A DNA stretch of 64,000 nt, from assembly GCF_036416795.1 (NCBI RefSeq), contig NZ_CP143867.1:3464001-3528000 (forward strand), written 5' to 3'. Under the pieces are notes generated by a model. That model did no database searches. It was given only the letters and a program-made list of their open reading frames with translations, and was not told the DNA's origin. The DNA is from Bacteroides sp. MSB163. Lineage in GTDB: Bacteria; Bacteroidota; Bacteroidia; Bacteroidales; Bacteroidaceae. Positions 25,544 through 34,978 of this stretch are shown one piece after another (position 1 is the stretch's first letter; each line of letters begins with the position of its first letter). The position numbers were made by a program, and so were the translations under genes.

Positions 25544-28500
25544 TTACAATTTCAGTTCATCAGCATGTTTTTTCAGCTTATATTCTTTGGGGGTACAATT
25601 CATGGTCTCTTTAAACACTTTGCTGAAATACTGGGGAGTTGCAAATCCACTCATATATCCCACTTCGGAAACTGTATATTGATCTTGTTCCAATAACTGA
25701 ACAGCCCGTTTTATGCGCATACTTTTCATGAAGTCTACAGGTGAAACTCCCATCAGGGATTTCATTTTCCGATAGAATACTGTACGGCTCATTCCCATAG
25801 CTTCAGCCAGGTCGTCTATCTTGAAGTCCGGATTATGAATGTTTTCTTCTACACTCTGAAGTATATTCCGGATAAAGTCATCATCAAAATGAGTTACCTG
25901 AGGAGTGGCAGATTCTATCTGGTCTGTTATATTCGTTATTTTTTCTCTTTTTATTTTAGAGGTGTAATAATCATATAACATTTGCCGCTGTTTGAGCAGG
26001 GAGTCTACTTTTGCTTTCAGATAGGTGGAACTGAAAGGTTTGGTAATATATTCGTCCGCACCATACTCCAATCCCTGAATCTGATCGCTTAATGAAGACT
26101 TGGCTGATAATAGAATAACGGGTATATGACAGATATCGCTGTTTGCTTTTACTCTTTTCAGGAACTCTATTCCATCCATTTCGGGCATCATAATATCACT
26201 GATGACGATATCCGGCATTTCAGCCAGGGCTTTATCTAATCCTTGCTTTCCATTTTCCGCTTCAAAAACCACATAATCTTTGCTTAGCACATTGCATATA
26301 AAATGGCGTAGTTCTTCATTATCTTCAATAATCAGAATCCGGGTTTCTTTATTTTCATCTTCTATGAGCTTCCCTTCATTCTCTCTCTGCAATTCAGAAT
26401 TCTCACTGTCATTCAGGATGAATTCTACATTGTTGTCTGCACTGAAAGTCTCATAGCTTCCTGGCAACCTGACCGAAAAGGTACTGCCTTCGCCTAATTT
26501 ACTATCTACTTTTATGGTGCCATGCAGCAAGTTCAGCAATTCTTTTACCAGAGACAGACCGATGCCTGTCGAGAGGTTCGGATCAGCCTCGTCTAAAGTT
26601 TCAAAACGAGTAAACAGTTGATTGATCTTTTGGGCATTAATACCACGTCCTTCATCTTTTACTTGTAAGTACAGATGATCCTTTTCAGCGGATACGGATA
26701 AGATTATCCTTTTCTCATTGGATGTATATTTGAATGCATTGGATAACAGATTAAAGAGAATCTTCTCCAGTTTATCCACATCTGTGTACATCACAAAAGA
26801 GTTGAAGTTGCAGTGCAACTGGAATTCTATATGTCGTTTGTGAGCCATGGAAGTGAAATTCTCATAGATTTTCATTATCAAAGGAATCACATCCAACTGT
26901 TCTACCATCACTTTCATCTTATCATTCTGTATCTTACGAAAATCCAGTATCTGATTGATTAGCCGTAGCATTCTGTCTGTATTTCTTTTGGCAACCTGCA
27001 TATTCTCCAGGCCTTCGTCAGATAGTTTCTCATTACTGATGACTTCATCTATAGGACTGGCTATCAGTGTAAGTGGAGTGCGAAGCTCATGAGAAATATC
27101 AGTGAAAAAACGTAGCTTCAGATTGGAAAGCTGTTGCTCGAAATCTACTCTGCGCTGCAAATTAGTGATGCGGATTACGATATATATTACGATGAGCAAT
27201 GCAGCAATACCTATGACAATATAGAGCAATATCGCCCAGATTGTTTCGAAAAAGGTCGGTTCGATATGTATAGGTAAAGAAGTAACGTTATCTACCCATA
27301 CCCCATCTCCGTTAGTTGATTTTACCTGAAACAGATAATCGCCTGCCGGTATCTTTGCCAGACTGGCTGAATGGCTGTTTCCCAATTCAATCCACTGGTC
27401 ATTCAATCCCTGAATGCGGTATGCATATTTTATGGCCGGAGAGTTTACGTAATCCAGAGCGGCGAATGTAATGGTGAAGTTCCGTTCGTCTGCCTTTAAG
27501 GATTGTATTTCTGTACTATTGAACACTTCTTGCCGGCGGGATGTGTTATTTAGATAAATATCCAAATGCGAGAATACGATGGGAGGTACAAAATCACTCT
27601 TATACAAGTCTTTGGGAGTAACACATAATGCTCCGAATTCCGAACCGAATATTAACTTCCCGGAAGAACATAAAACGGGCTTTGTCTCAGCCATTTGTAT
27701 CTGATCGTTGTACTCTTCCAACAGATTCATATCGGCATCCAATTTTGATAATTTATTTTCTGAAGCAATCCATAGATTGCCTTCGGAGTCTTCGATTGCT
27801 GAAAGGGATAAATCGGGTACTTGCCCATTCGTCGCGTTATAATGTTTGAAAGCCAGCTTTTCGGATAGTCTGCTACTGTCATCCAACAGATTAATTCCTC
27901 CGCTCAGTGTTATGACCAATAATTTGCCATTATGGGTTTGGGTAATATTCAGTACGTCATTGTTGCTCAAACTGGAATAGCGTTCCTCACAAACGTTATG
28001 GTAAAAGCGAATGGCTTCCGGTCTTGCAAAATCAGAGGAGCAAGAGAGTAGCCCTCCTGTGGTTCCAATCAGGATAACTCCATTATCCGCCTCGTACAGG
28101 CAACGTACTTTCTCACATACATGAATCGGGTAGTTATTGAGAACATTTCCGGAATGAATGAAACGCGGACCGGTACTTTCCGGTAAATGTTCTACCAGGT
28201 TGAGGCCTCCTCCAAAAGTTCCTATCCATATACGTCCTGTTGAGTCTTGTAAAATGGAATAGATGGAATTGGAGGATATACTATACGGATTGTTTTTATC
28301 CGATAGATGATGGGTAATCCGGTAACTGTTGTCTCTTTCGTGACGCAATAGATAAAGCCCGTTGTCTTTGGTTCCCAACCAGATGTTATGTTCTTTATCT
28401 TCGTAGATGCAATATACATCTATATTGAAGGTAACGGTAGAATCAGGTACTATTTTGCCTTCCCTTGAAAGATTTCCAATCCATTGTCCCGACGGATCGT

Positions 28501-29848
28501 AGAGACATACGTTGCTCGATTGCTTTTTGTGATTGCGTTTCCATCCCACCCACAAGCGCTTCTGATGATCTTCCATCAAAGCACGTGCCTCTTTATGGCT
28601 GTCGAATCTATATTCGAATTTCTTCCGGTGGAATGATAGGTATCCAAAACCATCTCCTTTGGTATACCACAGATTTTGATGACGGTCGATAATATAACTG
28701 AAGGCCTGGAATGAAACAGGCTTCCGCATTCCCATTTCATAAGTAGATGCCTGCTCTAAGCAACGGTTTACCGGATTGTAAAAGCATAACTCACCTCCTG
28801 CGGGTTTGAGCCAGATACAACCATATTCGTCTTCATGCACAAAAGTACAAGGTTTATAGAAAGGGACTTCCGAGTATCTGGGATAATTCAATAAAGTGGT
28901 GGTTTCATTCTCCTTATCTAATAGGATTACTCCATCGTTGGCACCCAGTATCCATAGATTTCCTTTTTTGTCTTCAAATACGTCTGAATCTATTTCTATG
29001 GGCATTTCATGGACTGTGAATTTTTCATTTGCCGGATCGTAAAGTATAATGCTCCTATTCTGTAGAATTACAATTTTATTATCCGCTAAACTTTTTAATC
29101 CTGTGATCTCTGATATCGGTTGTTCGGGAACACATGGCAATACATCCTGGTTTTGAGTATCATACCGGGTGAAGAAGCCCTTGGAAGTGGCCAGGTAAAT
29201 TCCATCGGGAACTTCCACCATAAATTCGAAAGGCATTAGATTGGATATGCTTTTCTGACCTACAATAAGAGCGCCTTTGTTAGTCAGAATCCATTCATCT
29301 CCATCCTTATCTTGGGTAATGCCATAGATGGTATCTCTTTCATTTCTTCCGGAATATAACTCGACGGACTCTGTCGTCGGAAACTTATTTTCATCTATGC
29401 GATACAGTTCATTCTGCATACCGACGGCCCAGGTAATCCCTTTTCCCAGTGCATACAATTTGTTAACTGAATTGGTGAGACTTTTGTTGAAAAGGAAAGG
29501 ATCCTGGTATTCGTATGTCCGGGTATTGAATAAGTAACAGCGTTTATCATAAGTCAGGCACCAGATGTTATTCAATGAACTCTTTTTGATTTTGGTAAAG
29601 CGATGATTGCTTATGCGGATAGGACTTTCCGGGTAGGTTTTATAATTATAGAATGAGTATCCGTCAAAACGTTCCAATCCGTTCCAGGTAGACATCCATA
29701 TATAGCCATTATCATCCTGGATAAAATTATGGACGCTTTTTTGAGACAATCCGTCTTGCACTGAATAGTGCTTCATATTGATCAGACTTTGTCCGAACAA
29801 CATAGGGGTGAATAAATAGAGTAGTATGGTGATGATCGGCTTTAACAT
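25544..29848 (-). CDS. Hybrid two-component system regulator (HTCS)
   Basis: A 1434-residue one-protein phosphorelay. Signal peptide (about 1-19); periplasmic two-propeller sensor of Reg_prop repeats (about 20-780, e.g. GYIWMSTWNGLERFDGYSF, RIWIGTFGGGLNLV); Y_Y_Y domain (about 790-855); membrane helix near 870-890; HisKA with phospho-His in FFTDISHELRTPLTL (about 915); HATPase (GRGINAQKINQLFTRFETLD, GIGLSLVKELL); receiver (RILIIEDNEELR; phospho-Asp in DIVISDIMMPEMDG, about 1214); AraC-type HTH at the C-terminus (SRTVFYRKMKSLMGVSPVDF). HTCS proteins sense oligosaccharides and switch on adjacent PUL genes. Flanked by CE8-GH2 and the divergent PL10-CE8 gene, so pectin fragments are the likely cue. 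Confidence 0.96.
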   Translation of the reverse strand: MLKPIITILLYLFTPMLFGQSLINMKHYSVQDGLSQKSVHNFIQDDNGYIWMSTWNGLERFDGYSFYNYKTYPESPIRISNHRFTKIKKSSLNNIWCLTYDKRCYLFNTRTYEYQDPFLFNKSLTNSVNKLYALGKGITWAVGMQNELYRIDENKFPTTESVELYSGRNERDTIYGITQDKDGDEWILTNKGALIVGQKSISNLMPFEFMVEVPDGIYLATSKGFFTRYDTQNQDVLPCVPEQPISEITGLKSLADNKIVILQNRSIILYDPANEKFTVHEMPIEIDSDVFEDKKGNLWILGANDGVILLDKENETTTLLNYPRYSEVPFYKPCTFVHEDEYGCIWLKPAGGELCFYNPVNRCLEQASTYEMGMRKPVSFQAFSYIIDRHQNLWYTKGDGFGYLSFHRKKFEYRFDSHKEARALMEDHQKRLWVGWKRNHKKQSSNVCLYDPSGQWIGNLSREGKIVPDSTVTFNIDVYCIYEDKEHNIWLGTKDNGLYLLRHERDNSYRITHHLSDKNNPYSISSNSIYSILQDSTGRIWIGTFGGGLNLVEHLPESTGPRFIHSGNVLNNYPIHVCEKVRCLYEADNGVILIGTTGGLLSCSSDFARPEAIRFYHNVCEERYSSLSNNDVLNITQTHNGKLLVITLSGGINLLDDSSRLSEKLAFKHYNATNGQVPDLSLSAIEDSEGNLWIASENKLSKLDADMNLLEEYNDQIQMAETKPVLCSSGKLIFGSEFGALCVTPKDLYKSDFVPPIVFSHLDIYLNNTSRRQEVFNSTEIQSLKADERNFTITFAALDYVNSPAIKYAYRIQGLNDQWIELGNSHSASLAKIPAGDYLFQVKSTNGDGVWVDNVTSLPIHIEPTFFETIWAILLYIVIGIAALLIVIYIVIRITNLQRRVDFEQQLSNLKLRFFTDISHELRTPLTLIASPIDEVISNEKLSDEGLENMQVAKRNTDRMLRLINQILDFRKIQNDKMKVMVEQLDVIPLIMKIYENFTSMAHKRHIEFQLHCNFNSFVMYTDVDKLEKILFNLLSNAFKYTSNEKRIILSVSAEKDHLYLQVKDEGRGINAQKINQLFTRFETLDEADPNLSTGIGLSLVKELLNLLHGTIKVDSKLGEGSTFSVRLPGSYETFSADNNVEFILNDSENSELQRENEGKLIEDENKETRILIIEDNEELRHFICNVLSKDYVVFEAENGKQGLDKALAEMPDIVISDIMMPEMDGIEFLKRVKANSDICHIPVILLSAKSSLSDQIQGLEYGADEYITKPFSSTYLKAKVDSLLKQRQMLYDYYTSKIKREKITNITDQIESATPQVTHFDDDFIRNILQSVEENIHNPDFKIDDLAEAMGMSRTVFYRKMKSLMGVSPVDFMKSMRIKRAVQLLEQDQYTVSEVGYMSGFATPQYFSKVFKETMNCTPKEYKLKKHADELKL

Positions 29849-30055
29849 AGTATCTGTATTTTTCTGCCATACAAATATCGGGAAAAGATATCAGATACCA
29901 ATAAACTGATGATTTATTGCAATGATTAAACCTGAAATTATAAAAAGAATACCTATGTTCAGAATTTATAAAGGAAAAGCTGAATATTATAATTTGATGT
30001 TTTATGAAATGCCTTCTTTTGCAAAGAATTATCTAACAAAATAAAAACAGGGATC

Positions 30056-32176
30056 ATGAAACAGATTTTTATTTTCAGAAAGGCGCATGCCGCCGTTATT
30101 CTGATAGGTTGTCTGATGGCATTCTCTTCGGCAATGGCACAGCAAATGCCGAGACGCAATGTTTTACGCGAAACAAACAATGAATTTTTCAAGACTGAAG
30201 AAGCGCGTCGCATAGGCAATCAGGTGCTGGTGTTTCAGCGTTGTACCGGTGGTTGGCCGAAGAATATCGATATGACTCAAAAGATGAGTAATGAGGAATT
30301 AGCGCAAGTCTTAAGGGAGAAGTCACGCCGTAACGATTCGACAATTGATAACGACGCGACCACCATGCAGATGATTTATCTGGCTCGTTTATACAGGCAA
30401 ACAAAGGATGTGCGCTACCGTGACGCCTTCCGTCTGGCGGTGGAGTATCTTCTGAGCGGTCAGTATGAAAATGGCGGATGGCCTCAATTCTGGCCGGAAA
30501 TGCGCGGATATCAGGTACATATTACTTTTAATGATGATGCGATAGTGAATACACTGGAAATACTGCATGACATTATGACTGCTGAATTTCCTTATGACGG
30601 TGACCTCACCGACAAGGCAATGCGTCAACGGCTGTCGAAAGCTTTTGATAAGGGAATTGAATGTATTCTGGCAACACAGATCGTAACTGATGGACAGCTT
30701 ACGGTATGGTGTCAGCAACACGACCGGGAAACCTTGAAACCGGCTTCGGCACGTGCCTACGAGTTGCCCTCGTATTGCTCGTCAGAGAGTGCTGCCATCG
30801 TGCGTTTGCTTATGACGTTGCCTAAACCCGATGCACGTATTAAGCGGGCTGTCCACGGAGCTATGAAATGGTTTGATACGTATAAACTCACCGGTTTGCG
30901 GTGTGAACGGTCGGCAGGAGAGCATGGTGTACGGGATACCCGTCTTGTAGAAGATCCGCAGGCCGGGCCGATATGGGCGCGTTATTATGATTTGAAGTAT
31001 TGCGAACCTTATGTTTGCGACCGTGATGGTTTGCCACGACGTCGATTGGAGGAAATCGGAGTGGAACGTCGCAATGGTTACAGCTGGTATAACAGTCGCC
31101 CGGCCGAGCTTTTCAATCTGTATGATACCTGGGCTGCCAAATATGATCCGAAGCACAAAGTAAATGTTAGTCTGAATTCCCAAGGAGCTAATGAGAAGGG
31201 AATTATCGAAATGTATCGTCGTCCGGTGATGGATCGCACAGCTTTCGATGTGGTGGTGAAGCCGGGACAAAGTATTCAGGATGCCATTGAGAAAGCACCT
31301 GAGACACCGGCAAGTCCTTTCAAGATTCTTATATTAAAAGGTAACTATAATCAAAAGGTCATCATAGACCGTCCGAACATTGTATTGGTAGGTGAGAGCC
31401 GTGACAGTACAGTGATTGTTTTAGCCGAGACTGCTAAGACAAGGACCATCACTCAATATCATGGAAAACCTGTAGGCAATGGTGTGATTGTGCTGCAAGA
31501 GGGGGCTGATGATTGTGTCATTAGCGGTCTGACAGTATATAACAATGGAACTACTGTGGAGAACACTACCACCCACCAGATGTCTATCTTTGGACGTGCT
31601 ACACGTACCATTGTTATTAATTGCAATGTATGGGCTGATGGTAATGATGCACTTTCACTTTGGGCGCCGAAAGGCAATGGAATGTATTATCATGCCGATC
31701 TTTATCTGCGTTGTCCCGGAGTGGATTTTCTTTGTCCGCGCGGGTGGTGTTATGCTACTCGTTGCCGGTTCTATGGCGATGGCCGTGCACTGATCTGGCA
31801 TGACGGTCGGGGTGATAAGAGTAAGAAACTGGTTATCACTAATTCGTCTTTTGATGCTCAATCGCCCACTATTCTCGGACGTTGGCATCATGACTCGCAG
31901 TTCTTTATTATCAATTGTCAGATGTCGGAACAGATTCTAGATTGCAATATTGGTTATGCTTATTCGGACAAAGTGCTTGATCCTTGTCCATGGGGACAGC
32001 GTGTTTATTACTATGGTTGTCGTCGTCAGGGAGGCCATAGCGGTTGGTTAGGCAATAATCTGCAACAGGCGGAGAGTGCACCGACATTTTATGGTATTAC
32101 TGCCCAATGGACGTTTGACGGTAAGTGGGATCCGGAACGGAGAATTCGTGATCTTTGGAATGTTTTGGCTTATTGA
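30056..32176 (+). CDS. Fusion of PL10-type pectate lyase and CE8-type pectinesterase
   Basis: A 706-residue secreted protein (signal ends FSSAMAQQ). Residues 30-370 are an (alpha/alpha)-toroid of the PL10 type: GGWPKNIDM, STIDNDATTMQMIYLARLY, NGGWPQFWP, AYELPSYCSSESAAI and RNGYSWYNSRPAELFNLYD. Residues about 400-690 are a CE8-like beta-helix: PGQSIQDAIEKAP, RPNIVLVGESRDSTVI, an Asp in ADGNDALSLWAPKG and ADCVISGLTVYNN-like strands. Lyase plus esterase in one chain would de-esterify and cleave homogalacturonan together. Divergent from the HTCS gene, hence probably its target. Activity of the CE8 half is uncertain because the second Asp motif is altered. Confidence 0.88.
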   Translation: MKQIFIFRKAHAAVILIGCLMAFSSAMAQQMPRRNVLRETNNEFFKTEEARRIGNQVLVFQRCTGGWPKNIDMTQKMSNEELAQVLREKSRRNDSTIDNDATTMQMIYLARLYRQTKDVRYRDAFRLAVEYLLSGQYENGGWPQFWPEMRGYQVHITFNDDAIVNTLEILHDIMTAEFPYDGDLTDKAMRQRLSKAFDKGIECILATQIVTDGQLTVWCQQHDRETLKPASARAYELPSYCSSESAAIVRLLMTLPKPDARIKRAVHGAMKWFDTYKLTGLRCERSAGEHGVRDTRLVEDPQAGPIWARYYDLKYCEPYVCDRDGLPRRRLEEIGVERRNGYSWYNSRPAELFNLYDTWAAKYDPKHKVNVSLNSQGANEKGIIEMYRRPVMDRTAFDVVVKPGQSIQDAIEKAPETPASPFKILILKGNYNQKVIIDRPNIVLVGESRDSTVIVLAETAKTRTITQYHGKPVGNGVIVLQEGADDCVISGLTVYNNGTTVENTTTHQMSIFGRATRTIVINCNVWADGNDALSLWAPKGNGMYYHADLYLRCPGVDFLCPRGWCYATRCRFYGDGRALIWHDGRGDKSKKLVITNSSFDAQSPTILGRWHHDSQFFIINCQMSEQILDCNIGYAYSDKVLDPCPWGQRVYYYGCRRQGGHSGWLGNNLQQAESAPTFYGITAQWTFDGKWDPERRIRDLWNVLAY

Positions 32177-32253
32177 CGAATACAATAAACCTGTTGGCAA
32201 GAGGAAAGGGAGATACTGATGCTTTGTCGTGCCTCTGTTAGTTTCATTTAGTT

Positions 32254-32385
32254 TCTTCCTTTTGAAACAAAAGTGCCTTGTTTGTGGAACAGAAGTTTCT
32301 CAAGCAAGAAATAAAAGTGTCTTACCTAAGAAACAAATGTCCCACAATAAGGAAACAAATGTTCCTATGAAGTGAAACGGAAGCT
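32254..32385. repeat. Degenerate tandem array, exact 22-bp period (array 2)
   Basis: Six contiguous units begin at 32254, 32276, 32298, 32320, 32342 and 32364, all 22 bases long, with a shared core near AAGAAACAAA(A/T)GT. They lie 77 bases after the PL10-CE8 stop in a 487-base stretch without a gene. Dyads such as TTTCT...AGAAA recur between units. The IS3 element begins 13 bases after the sixth unit, inside what would be unit seven. Confidence 0.8.
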
Positions 32386-32663
32386 TTCTCGTAAGGATTG
32401 ATGTGTATTGGTTTTAGTTGACAACTTCGTTTGTTATAACTGGATTAGTTTACTCAATATACTTTAATATCTAAAGAGGTTTACTTTTGTTTTTCTTATT
32501 CCTATTTTAGTTGTCTTTTGTTGGTGCTTGCAAATTTATGCATCTTCCTTTATTTACGCAAGCCTTCTTCAGGAAAATGTAATGTTGCCAACAAACAAGA
32601 ACTCTTCGGTCGGGGATCGCCCTAGCGGCAAGGGGCGGGACCACCCGTCCCGACGAGCGGGTA

Positions 32664-33548
32664 TTATGCTGTAAATCCTACCGTTTCTCTGAGCACTTCC
32701 ATAGGTGTCCTCATGTTTATCCCTTGATGAGGCCGCACATGATTATATACATATACAGCATCTTCAATGCGCTTGCTTACTTGCTCGAAGCTCTCATCAT
32801 CACAGTCGAATAGCCAACCGTTTTTAATGGTGTTGTTCATTCTTTCAGCCAATGCATTATGCAAAGGATCACCACACTGCGTCATACTGATGTTGATTTG
32901 ATGCTCTTTAAGCCTCTCTACATATTTATTTGAGCAATATTGGACACCCCGGTCGGAATGATGAATAAGAGTGCTCATGTCTATGTGATACTTCTCATAG
33001 AATGATATTGCCATCTCCAAAGCTTTCAAGGGCCCCTCCGTCTCAAGAGTTTTGTAAAGCGCATATCCAACGATGGCACGACTTGCCGCATCGGTAAGCA
33101 ACGAGAGGTAAGCCCAGCCCTGACCGGTGTTTACGTAGGTTATATCCGCCACTACCATAGCGCCCAATCGCGTAGCGACAAATTTGGGTGCAACATTCAA
33201 CAGATCGGGGTAGATATAGTAATTATGGTTCGAATTCGTTGTTTTAGGACGCTTGCGACTTGTACGTTGACACAAACCATTGGAGCGAAAAATGTCATAA
33301 CAACGATCACGACCGATAACCATCTTTGGTCCAAACTTACTCACGCAGCAGGCGTATAACTCGCGCATACCAGCTTTGGGCATGAGCTCCAACAGTTCCT
33401 TGCAGTACAACACGATGCTTGTGGTAAGGATATCAACCTCCAAATGCCGGTTCACATGCTTGTAATAACCTTGTCGGGTTATGCCGAAGTAATCACAGAG
33501 GAACTTTATACAACCATGTTTGCGTCGGGTTGAGTGCCTCTGTGACAA
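32664..33548 (-). CDS. IS3-family transposase OrfB (DDE domain)
   Basis: About 294 residues from the TTG at 33548, but the frame is open upstream into orfA, so it is most likely made as an OrfAB fusion by -1 frameshifting. The rve/DDE catalytic core is complete: Asp in VVADITYVNTGQGWAYLS, Asp in LIHHSDRGVQYCS, Glu in NALAERMNNTIKNGW, and the C-terminal YNHVRPHQGINMRTP. An HTH_21-like region precedes it (YFGITRQGYYKHVNRHL). The enzyme cuts and joins IS ends. No disrupting stops, so the element is possibly active. Confidence 0.93.
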   Translation of the reverse strand: MSQRHSTRRKHGCIKFLCDYFGITRQGYYKHVNRHLEVDILTTSIVLYCKELLELMPKAGMRELYACCVSKFGPKMVIGRDRCYDIFRSNGLCQRTSRKRPKTTNSNHNYYIYPDLLNVAPKFVATRLGAMVVADITYVNTGQGWAYLSLLTDAASRAIVGYALYKTLETEGPLKALEMAISFYEKYHIDMSTLIHHSDRGVQYCSNKYVERLKEHQINISMTQCGDPLHNALAERMNNTIKNGWLFDCDDESFEQVSKRIEDAVYVYNHVRPHQGINMRTPMEVLRETVGFTA

Positions 33549-33556
33549 GGTGTCGA

Positions 33557-33940
33557 TTACTTGGCATCGGAGTTTTTTCGTACCTTGATATGATACGTGG
33601 ATTCAGCAAGATTGATGAGTTCTTCGCACGCCTCATGACGTAAACTCTCATCAGCAAGAGCCCGATGAAGTTTACGGTTCTCAGCACGCAATAGCGATAG
33701 TTCTTTCTGGAGCTCAGAAATACTAGAATCAATAGCATCGCTATTTACCGGTTTAGGTGATATACCCATAGCTTTGTCTTCCATTTGATACTTGTTAAGC
33801 CAATAAGTAAGAAGCTTGGCACAAAAGCCGTTACGCTTACAAAACTGAGATTTGCTCTCGGGACTTGATAAATACTCACGAATATAAGACATTCGTTCAT
33901 CATCACTGTAATAGTTGTACTTCTTTTTCGAATATTTCAT
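33557..33940 (-). CDS. IS3-family transposase OrfA (HTH and leucine zipper)
   Basis: A 127-residue protein from the ATG at 33940 (MKYSKKKYNYY); an in-frame ATG at 34027 lies outside the IS right end and is rejected. It has an HTH-like N-terminus (KSQFCKRNGFCAKLLTYWLNKY) and a coiled-coil/leucine-zipper (ELQKELSLLRAENRKLHRAL). OrfA binds the IS ends and acts as regulator. It ends ..VRKNSDAK, with the slippery heptamer 20 bases before its stop; OrfB lies in the -1 frame. Confidence 0.88.
   Translation of the reverse strand: MKYSKKKYNYYSDDERMSYIREYLSSPESKSQFCKRNGFCAKLLTYWLNKYQMEDKAMGISPKPVNSDAIDSSISELQKELSLLRAENRKLHRALADESLRHEACEELINLAESTYHIKVRKNSDAK
33572..33578 (-). other. Programmed -1 frameshift heptamer A AAA AAC
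   Basis: On the minus strand the orfA codons read CGA AAA AAC, an exact X XXY YYZ heptamer. Slipping back one base enters the frame that continues without a stop into orfB. This is the usual way IS3-family elements make OrfAB. Confidence 0.8.
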
Positions 33941-34048
33941 CTTTATTTTCGATTTTTGAAGTGTCAACTTATTCAGTACACTACAGATGATCAGAAATGA
34001 ATCAAACAAATAATCGCTTCCCGACACATTGGAAACAGAAATAATGCT

Positions 34049-34056
34049 TACCTTTG
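34049..34056 (+). promoter_or_regulatory. Bacteroides -7 box (TACCTTTG) for the Rpn gene
   Basis: TAnnTTTG 25 bases before the ATG at 34082. No TTTG 20 bases upstream. The IS right end is only about 63 bases away, so upstream control sequence may have been displaced. Confidence 0.5.
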
Positions 34057-34081
34057 TGCGTAAGCAGAAAAAACAGAAGTC

Positions 34082-34978
34082 ATGGAACAGAAAGACAAAT
34101 ATATACGTTTTGATTGGGCGGTGAAGCGTTTGCTACGCAACAAGGCTAACTTCGGCGTGCTCGAAGGCTTCCTCACTGTATTGCTGGGTGAGCCTATCCG
34201 CATTGTCGAGATACTGGAAAGCGAGGGCAACCAGCAACGTGAAAGCGAGAAGTTCAACCGGGTGGACATCAAGGCGCGCAATAGCAAGGATGAAATCATC
34301 ATCGTTGAGGTGCAGAACACGCGCGAGATATACTATCTGGAGCGCATCCTCTTCGGCGTTGCCAAGGCCATCACGGAGCATATCGAATTGGGAGAACTTT
34401 ACTCTCAAGTGAAGAAAGTGTACTCCATCAGTATTCTCTATTTCGACATTGGCAAGGGGAATGATTACCTGTATCACGGTCAGAACTCCTTTGTGGGCGT
34501 GCATACGGGCGATTTTCTGGAAGTTACCACCAAAGAGAAGGACGCTATTGTGCGTAAGCTACCTGCCGAAATCTTCCCCGAATACTTCCTGATTCGTGTG
34601 AATGAGTTCAACAAGGTGGCCGTCACCCCGCTTGAGGAGTGGATAGAGTATCTGAAGACCGGTATCATCCGCCCCGATACGAAAGCTCCCGGACTGGAAG
34701 AGGCACGCCGCAAACTGATTTATTATAATATGGACAGGTCGGAACAACTGGCGTATGACGAGCATATCAATGCTGTGATGATTCAGAATGATGTGCTGAG
34801 TACGGCGGCGGAGGAAGGAAGACAGGAAGGCAGACAGGAGGGTAGACAAGAGGGTAGACAGGAAGGGAGACAGGAAGAGAAAATAGAGAACGCCCGAACA
34901 ATGAAATCCTTGAATATCTCTTCCGAGGTCATCCACCAGGTGACGGGTTTACCCCTCAAAGACATAGAAGAGTTATAA
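34082..34978 (+). CDS. Rpn-family PD-(D/E)XK nuclease/putative transposase
   Basis: A 298-residue protein. The N-terminal PD-(D/E)XK domain (PDDEXK_2) starts DKYIRFDWAVKRLLRN and has the active-site pattern Asp in FNRVDIKA and EVQ in DEIIIVEVQNTRE. The C-terminal third is helical, with five GRQE tetrads (34817-34876) before a short HTH-like end (SLNISSEVIHQVTGLPLKDI). Rpn proteins are DNA nucleases that raise RecA-independent recombination, and some act as toxic phage-defence proteins. An internal ATG at 34730 could make an 82-residue C-terminal product. The gene directly follows the IS; base use looks like host DNA. Confidence 0.88.
   Translation: MEQKDKYIRFDWAVKRLLRNKANFGVLEGFLTVLLGEPIRIVEILESEGNQQRESEKFNRVDIKARNSKDEIIIVEVQNTREIYYLERILFGVAKAITEHIELGELYSQVKKVYSISILYFDIGKGNDYLYHGQNSFVGVHTGDFLEVTTKEKDAIVRKLPAEIFPEYFLIRVNEFNKVAVTPLEEWIEYLKTGIIRPDTKAPGLEEARRKLIYYNMDRSEQLAYDEHINAVMIQNDVLSTAAEEGRQEGRQEGRQEGRQEGRQEEKIENARTMKSLNISSEVIHQVTGLPLKDIEEL
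34817..34876 (+). repeat. Five 12-bp coding tandem repeats (GRQE)
   Basis: Five consecutive 12-base units each encode Gly-Arg-Gln-Glu, differing mainly at third positions. Such repeats vary in copy number by slippage and would lengthen a charged helix in the Rpn protein. Confidence 0.9.

Larger units (their letters stand above)
32399..33985 (-). mobile_element. IS3-family insertion sequence, 1587 bp, with GAT target duplication
   Basis: Ends are imperfect inverted repeats: left TGATGTGTATTGG...AGTTGACAACTT and right (reverse complement) TGTAGTGTACTGA...AGTTGACACTT. Both begin with TG as IS3 ends do. The three bases GAT flank both sides (32396-32398 and 33986-33988), a target-site duplication. 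Inside are orfA, a -1 slippery heptamer and orfB, and about 265 bases of GC-rich non-coding DNA beyond orfB (32610-32665 has inverted CCCG/CGGG blocks). Ends and duplication were found by eye, so the exact borders could shift by a few bases. Confidence 0.8.

Noticed and set aside
32404..33980. Shorter IS borders (TGTA...TACA)
   Set aside because: The flanking triplets differ (ATG and CTA). Extending to 32399-33985 gives matching GAT duplications and longer end repeats.
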